From assembly GCA_039805565.1 (NCBI GenBank), contig JBDLTZ010000112.1:1-7653 (forward strand): 7,653 nucleotides of DNA. The letters run 5' to 3'. Below the pieces are notes generated by a model. That model did not search any database. It saw only the letters and a list, made by a program, of their open reading frames with translations, and had not been told where the DNA came from. How positions within the stretch are numbered: position 1 is the stretch's first letter; each line of letters opens with the position of its first letter. This DNA is from CALJIC01 sp039805565 (GTDB lineage Bacteria; Chloroflexota; Chloroflexia; Chloroflexales; Roseiflexaceae). The position numbers and the translations under genes were made by a program. Positions 6,152 through 7,653 of this stretch are shown one piece after another.

Positions 6152-6743
6152 GGCGCTGTTAGAGGTGACGGACCTGAAGCAGTGGAGCTATTGCCCGCGG
6201 GTGGTGTACTACCGCTACTGCCTGCCGGACGTGCGGCCGGTGACGGTGCTGATGCATCAGGGGATCGCCGAGCACAGGGATGAGGAGGCGCGGGAGGAGC
6301 GGCGGTCGTTGCGGGCCTACGGGCTGGCGGCGGGCGAGCGGGCCTTCGACGTGCCGCTGCGGTCGGCGATGCTCGGACTGCGGGGACGGCTCGACCTGGC
6401 TATTGCAGTGCCGGAGCGTGGGGCGCCGGGCGGGGAGGCGATCGTAGTCGAGTACAAGGACAGCGAGAGCCTCGGGGGGAGCCACTTCAAGCTCCAGCTG
6501 GCGGCCTACGCGCTGCTACTGGAGGAGGAGTGGGGGCTACCGGTGCGACACGGGTTTCTCTATAGCATCCCACTGCGACGGGCGGAGGCTGTGGCGATTA
6601 CTGAGGGGCTACGGCGGAAGGCGCGGGTGAGCATCGGGCAGCTCCGGGATGCCGTGGCGGGGGAGCGGATGCCACCGCCGCCAGCGAGCCGCCGGGTCTG
6701 TGTGGCCTGTGAGTTCCGCCGCTTCTGCAATGACGTGGTCTGA
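6144..6743 (+). CDS. cas4: Cas4 iron-sulfur nuclease
   Basis: A 199-residue RecB-type nuclease that trims and orients prespacers next to a PAM before integration. The four cluster cysteines are present: Cys17 (SYCPR) and Cys186, Cys189, Cys195 (CVACEFRRFC). The nuclease motifs are H44 (GIAEH), D84 in RGRLDLA, E103 and K105 in VVEYKD, and Q118/Y122 in QLAAY, so the enzyme looks intact. The ATG lies inside the end of cas2, with a perfect AGGAGG (6132-6137) six bases before it. Here cas4 comes after cas2, whereas many type I loci have cas4 before cas1. The gene ends 291 bases before the first repeat and is the last gene before the leader. Confidence 0.95.
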   Translation: MDEALLEVTDLKQWSYCPRVVYYRYCLPDVRPVTVLMHQGIAEHRDEEAREERRSLRAYGLAAGERAFDVPLRSAMLGLRGRLDLAIAVPERGAPGGEAIVVEYKDSESLGGSHFKLQLAAYALLLEEEWGLPVRHGFLYSIPLRRAEAVAITEGLRRKARVSIGQLRDAVAGERMPPPPASRRVCVACEFRRFCNDVV

Positions 6744-6775
6744 GTCGTTATTGAGAGGCTTTGTAGGCATAGCTG

Positions 6776-6785
6776 TCGCAACTCG
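6776..6785 (+). repeat. TCGCAACT box, upstream copy
   Basis: TCGCAACTCG here is the perfect reverse complement of CGAGTTGCGA at 6907-6916. Its first eight bases recur in the same direction at 6876-6883, exactly 100 bases downstream. Three copies of an 8-base word within 141 bases of leader suggest a protein-binding site. Confidence 0.5.
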
Positions 6786-6851
6786 ATATCACAGGTGTAC
6801 GAGTAGTCCACATCGACCGGCGAGTGTCGAGGTTTTCGTGAAGCGATATGT

Positions 6852-6867
6852 GCTCTAGACGCAGAGC
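6852..6867 (+). repeat. Leader hairpin sharing the repeat's stem
   Basis: GCTCT (6852-6856) and AGAGC (6863-6867) form a perfect 5-bp stem with a 6-base loop. Four of the five pairs are the same GCTC/GAGC stem as in the CRISPR repeat, and TAGA follows GCTC as in the repeat apart from one missing base. Confidence 0.35.
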
Positions 6868-6874
6868 GAGGTGG

Positions 6875-6917
6875 TTCGCAACTTGACGCACATCTCTGGC
6901 AGAATACGAGTTGCGAA
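6875..6917 (+). repeat. 9-bp perfect inverted repeat in the leader
   Basis: TTCGCAACT (6875-6883) and AGTTGCGAA (6909-6917) are perfect reverse complements separated by 25 bases. The arms flank a possible promoter (TTGACG 6883-6888), the layout of an operator pair or of a site for a DNA-bending or leader-recognition protein. As RNA it could also form a long-loop hairpin. Confidence 0.6.
6883..6910 (+). promoter_or_regulatory. Weak candidate promoter for the array
   Basis: TTGACG (6883-6888) matches the -35 consensus at five of six bases. Sixteen bases later TACGAG (6905-6910) is a poor -10 box (three of six). Transcription would begin around 6917, about 118 bases before the first repeat. The position between the arms of the 9-bp inverted repeat is the main reason to list it. 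Confidence 0.22.
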
Positions 6918-7002
6918 ATCTAAGGCTGTGAGCTACCTTATGTGTAAGACAGTGCCTTGCCAGGAGCCACGCTGCGGGGCGAATGCTGTGTGAGATGATA
7001 GT

Positions 7003-7017
7003 CACTGTAGGTCAGTG
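7003..7017 (+). repeat. Short inverted repeat at the leader end
   Basis: CACTG (7003-7007), loop TAGGT, CAGTG (7013-7017): a perfect 5-bp inverted repeat ending 17 bases before the first repeat. This is where leader-anchoring sequences for Cas1-Cas2 usually lie. At 5 bp it could be chance. Confidence 0.35.
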
Positions 7018-7034
7018 GCTCTGTATATGGTGGG

Positions 7035-7653
7035 GCTTCCCGACGATCGGCTCGTAGAGAGCGCTGAAGGCTCGCCAGCCGCTGCGCGACCACGCGCCGC
7101 ACGCCGGCTTCCCGACGATCGGCTCGTAGAGAGCGCTGAAGGTCCAGCCGAGCGTGATTGCCAGCATCATCAAGAGCGGCTTCCCGACGATCGGCTCGTA
7201 GAGAGCGCTGAAGGTCGCTACAGGAGACGCGCGCAACGCCATCATTCGGCGCGCTTCCCGACGATCGGCTCGTAGAGAGCGCTGAAGGAAGAGCCGCAAG
7301 AGCTGGGCGGCGCTCGGCGTGGCCGCTTCCCGACGATCGGCTCGTAGAGAGCGCTGAAGGTCTCAGCCCCTCAGAGCCGGGCGGCGCGCGGGTGAGGCTT
7401 CCCGACGATCGGCTCGTAGAGAGCGCTGAAGGTCGCCGGCGGCACGGTGGCGGCGGAGCGTACAAAGCTTCCCGACGATCGGCTCGTAGAGAGCGCTGAA
7501 GGACGTCAGCGCCCGAGCCGCCCGAGCCCAGCCCCGGCTTCCCGACGATCGGCTCGTAGAGAGCGCTGAAGGATTTTTCAGGGTATGGTCGGCGCGTTCC
7601 AGGAGGGCTTCCCGACGATCGGCTCGTAGAGAGCGCTGAAGGACGGCCTCGAG
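7035..7653 (+). CRISPR. CRISPR array, nine repeats in view, continuing beyond the right edge
   Basis: Nine identical 36-base repeats begin GCTTCCCGACGATCGG and end GAGAGCGCTGAAGG. They lie at 7035-7070, 7107-7142, 7179-7214, 7253-7288, 7325-7360, 7397-7432, 7467-7502, 7537-7572 and 7607-7642. The eight complete spacers are 36, 36, 38, 36, 36, 34, 34 and 34 bases; a ninth begins at 7643 and is cut by the window edge. No repeat is degenerate, so the distal end of the array is not in view. Within the repeat, GCTC (16-19) and GAGC (25-28) form a 4-bp stem with a 5-base loop, and CCGA (6-9) / TCGG (13-16) is a second possible stem. Cutting at the 3' base of the first stem leaves the 8-base handle GCTGAAGG, so rightward transcription is preferred. 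Confidence 0.98.

Larger units (their letters stand above)
6744..7034 (+). promoter_or_regulatory. CRISPR leader region (gene-free)
   Basis: These 291 bases between cas4 and the first repeat hold no convincing gene. They are clearly less GC-rich than the flanking genes, as is common in leaders. Orientation of the array supports this side as the leader: read rightward, the repeat has a hairpin ending exactly 8 bases before its 3' end and the handle GCTGAAGG. The region contains three TCGCAACT boxes, a GCTCT/AGAGC hairpin and a CACTG/CAGTG inverted repeat near the first repeat, described separately. The array transcript should start here and spacers should be added at its right end. Confidence 0.75.

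Noticed and set aside
6649..6858. Small plus-strand frame running from cas4 into the leader
   Set aside because: It overlaps the conserved C-terminal Fe-S cysteines of Cas4 in another frame and has no ribosome site.
7015..7465. Long open frames on both strands across the array, with repeated peptides such as FSALYEPIVGKP
   Set aside because: They are translations of the 36-base repeat; 36-base spacers keep the frame open. They have no ribosome sites and no protein-like sequence outside the repeat.

Overview
This window is most of a class 1, type I CRISPR-Cas locus. All genes lie on the + strand. It holds effector (Cascade) genes, then adaptation genes, then a leader and the first nine repeats of a CRISPR array that runs off the right edge. 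The DNA is GC-rich, with TTG and ATG starts and good Shine-Dalgarno sites. The combination of a DevR/Csa2-type Cas7, a zinc-motif Cas6 and a Cas4 suggests a GC-rich bacterium, perhaps Chloroflexota (Thermomicrobia/Roseiflexus-like). That placement is a guess from overall flavour; no taxonomic marker is present.

Layout: 2-133 is the 43-residue C-terminus of an upstream gene (possibly Cas3 or a Cas3'' HD nuclease). 158-1990 is a 610-residue large subunit, called Cas8 from position and from the absence of Cas10 motifs. 2010-3035 is Cas7 (DevR/Csa2 family, the crRNA backbone). 3047-3763 is Cas5. 3760-4773 is Cas6. A 101-base gap follows, the largest between genes in the cassette. It holds a sequence resembling the 3' part of the CRISPR repeat and a GC hairpin. 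Then come Cas1 (4875-5891), Cas2 (5894-6151) and Cas4 (6144-6743), tightly packed. 6744-7034 is a gene-free leader with several inverted repeats, and 7035-7653 is the array: nine identical 36-base repeats and eight complete spacers of 34-38 bases.

How it works together: Cas1-Cas2 with Cas4 would capture spacers and insert them at the leader end. The array would be transcribed rightward and cut by Cas6 at the repeat hairpin. Cas8, Cas7 and Cas5 would form the DNA surveillance complex, which recruits Cas3 nuclease-helicase. No complete cas3 is in view and there is no separate cas11. Subtype is uncertain; the closest flavour is I-A/I-B (Cas7 of the DevR/Csa2/Cst2 group, no Cas10 palm motif, no HD).

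The points most worth a second look are: (1) a repeat-like element in the cas6-cas1 gap that keeps the repeat's hairpin stem, possibly a Cas6 site or a crRNA-like regulatory RNA; (2) an internal ribosome site in cas8 that could make a hidden Cas11 small subunit; (3) three copies of a TCGCAACT box in the leader, two forming a 9-bp inverted repeat around a possible promoter; (4) two adjacent spacers sharing a 19-base near-match.
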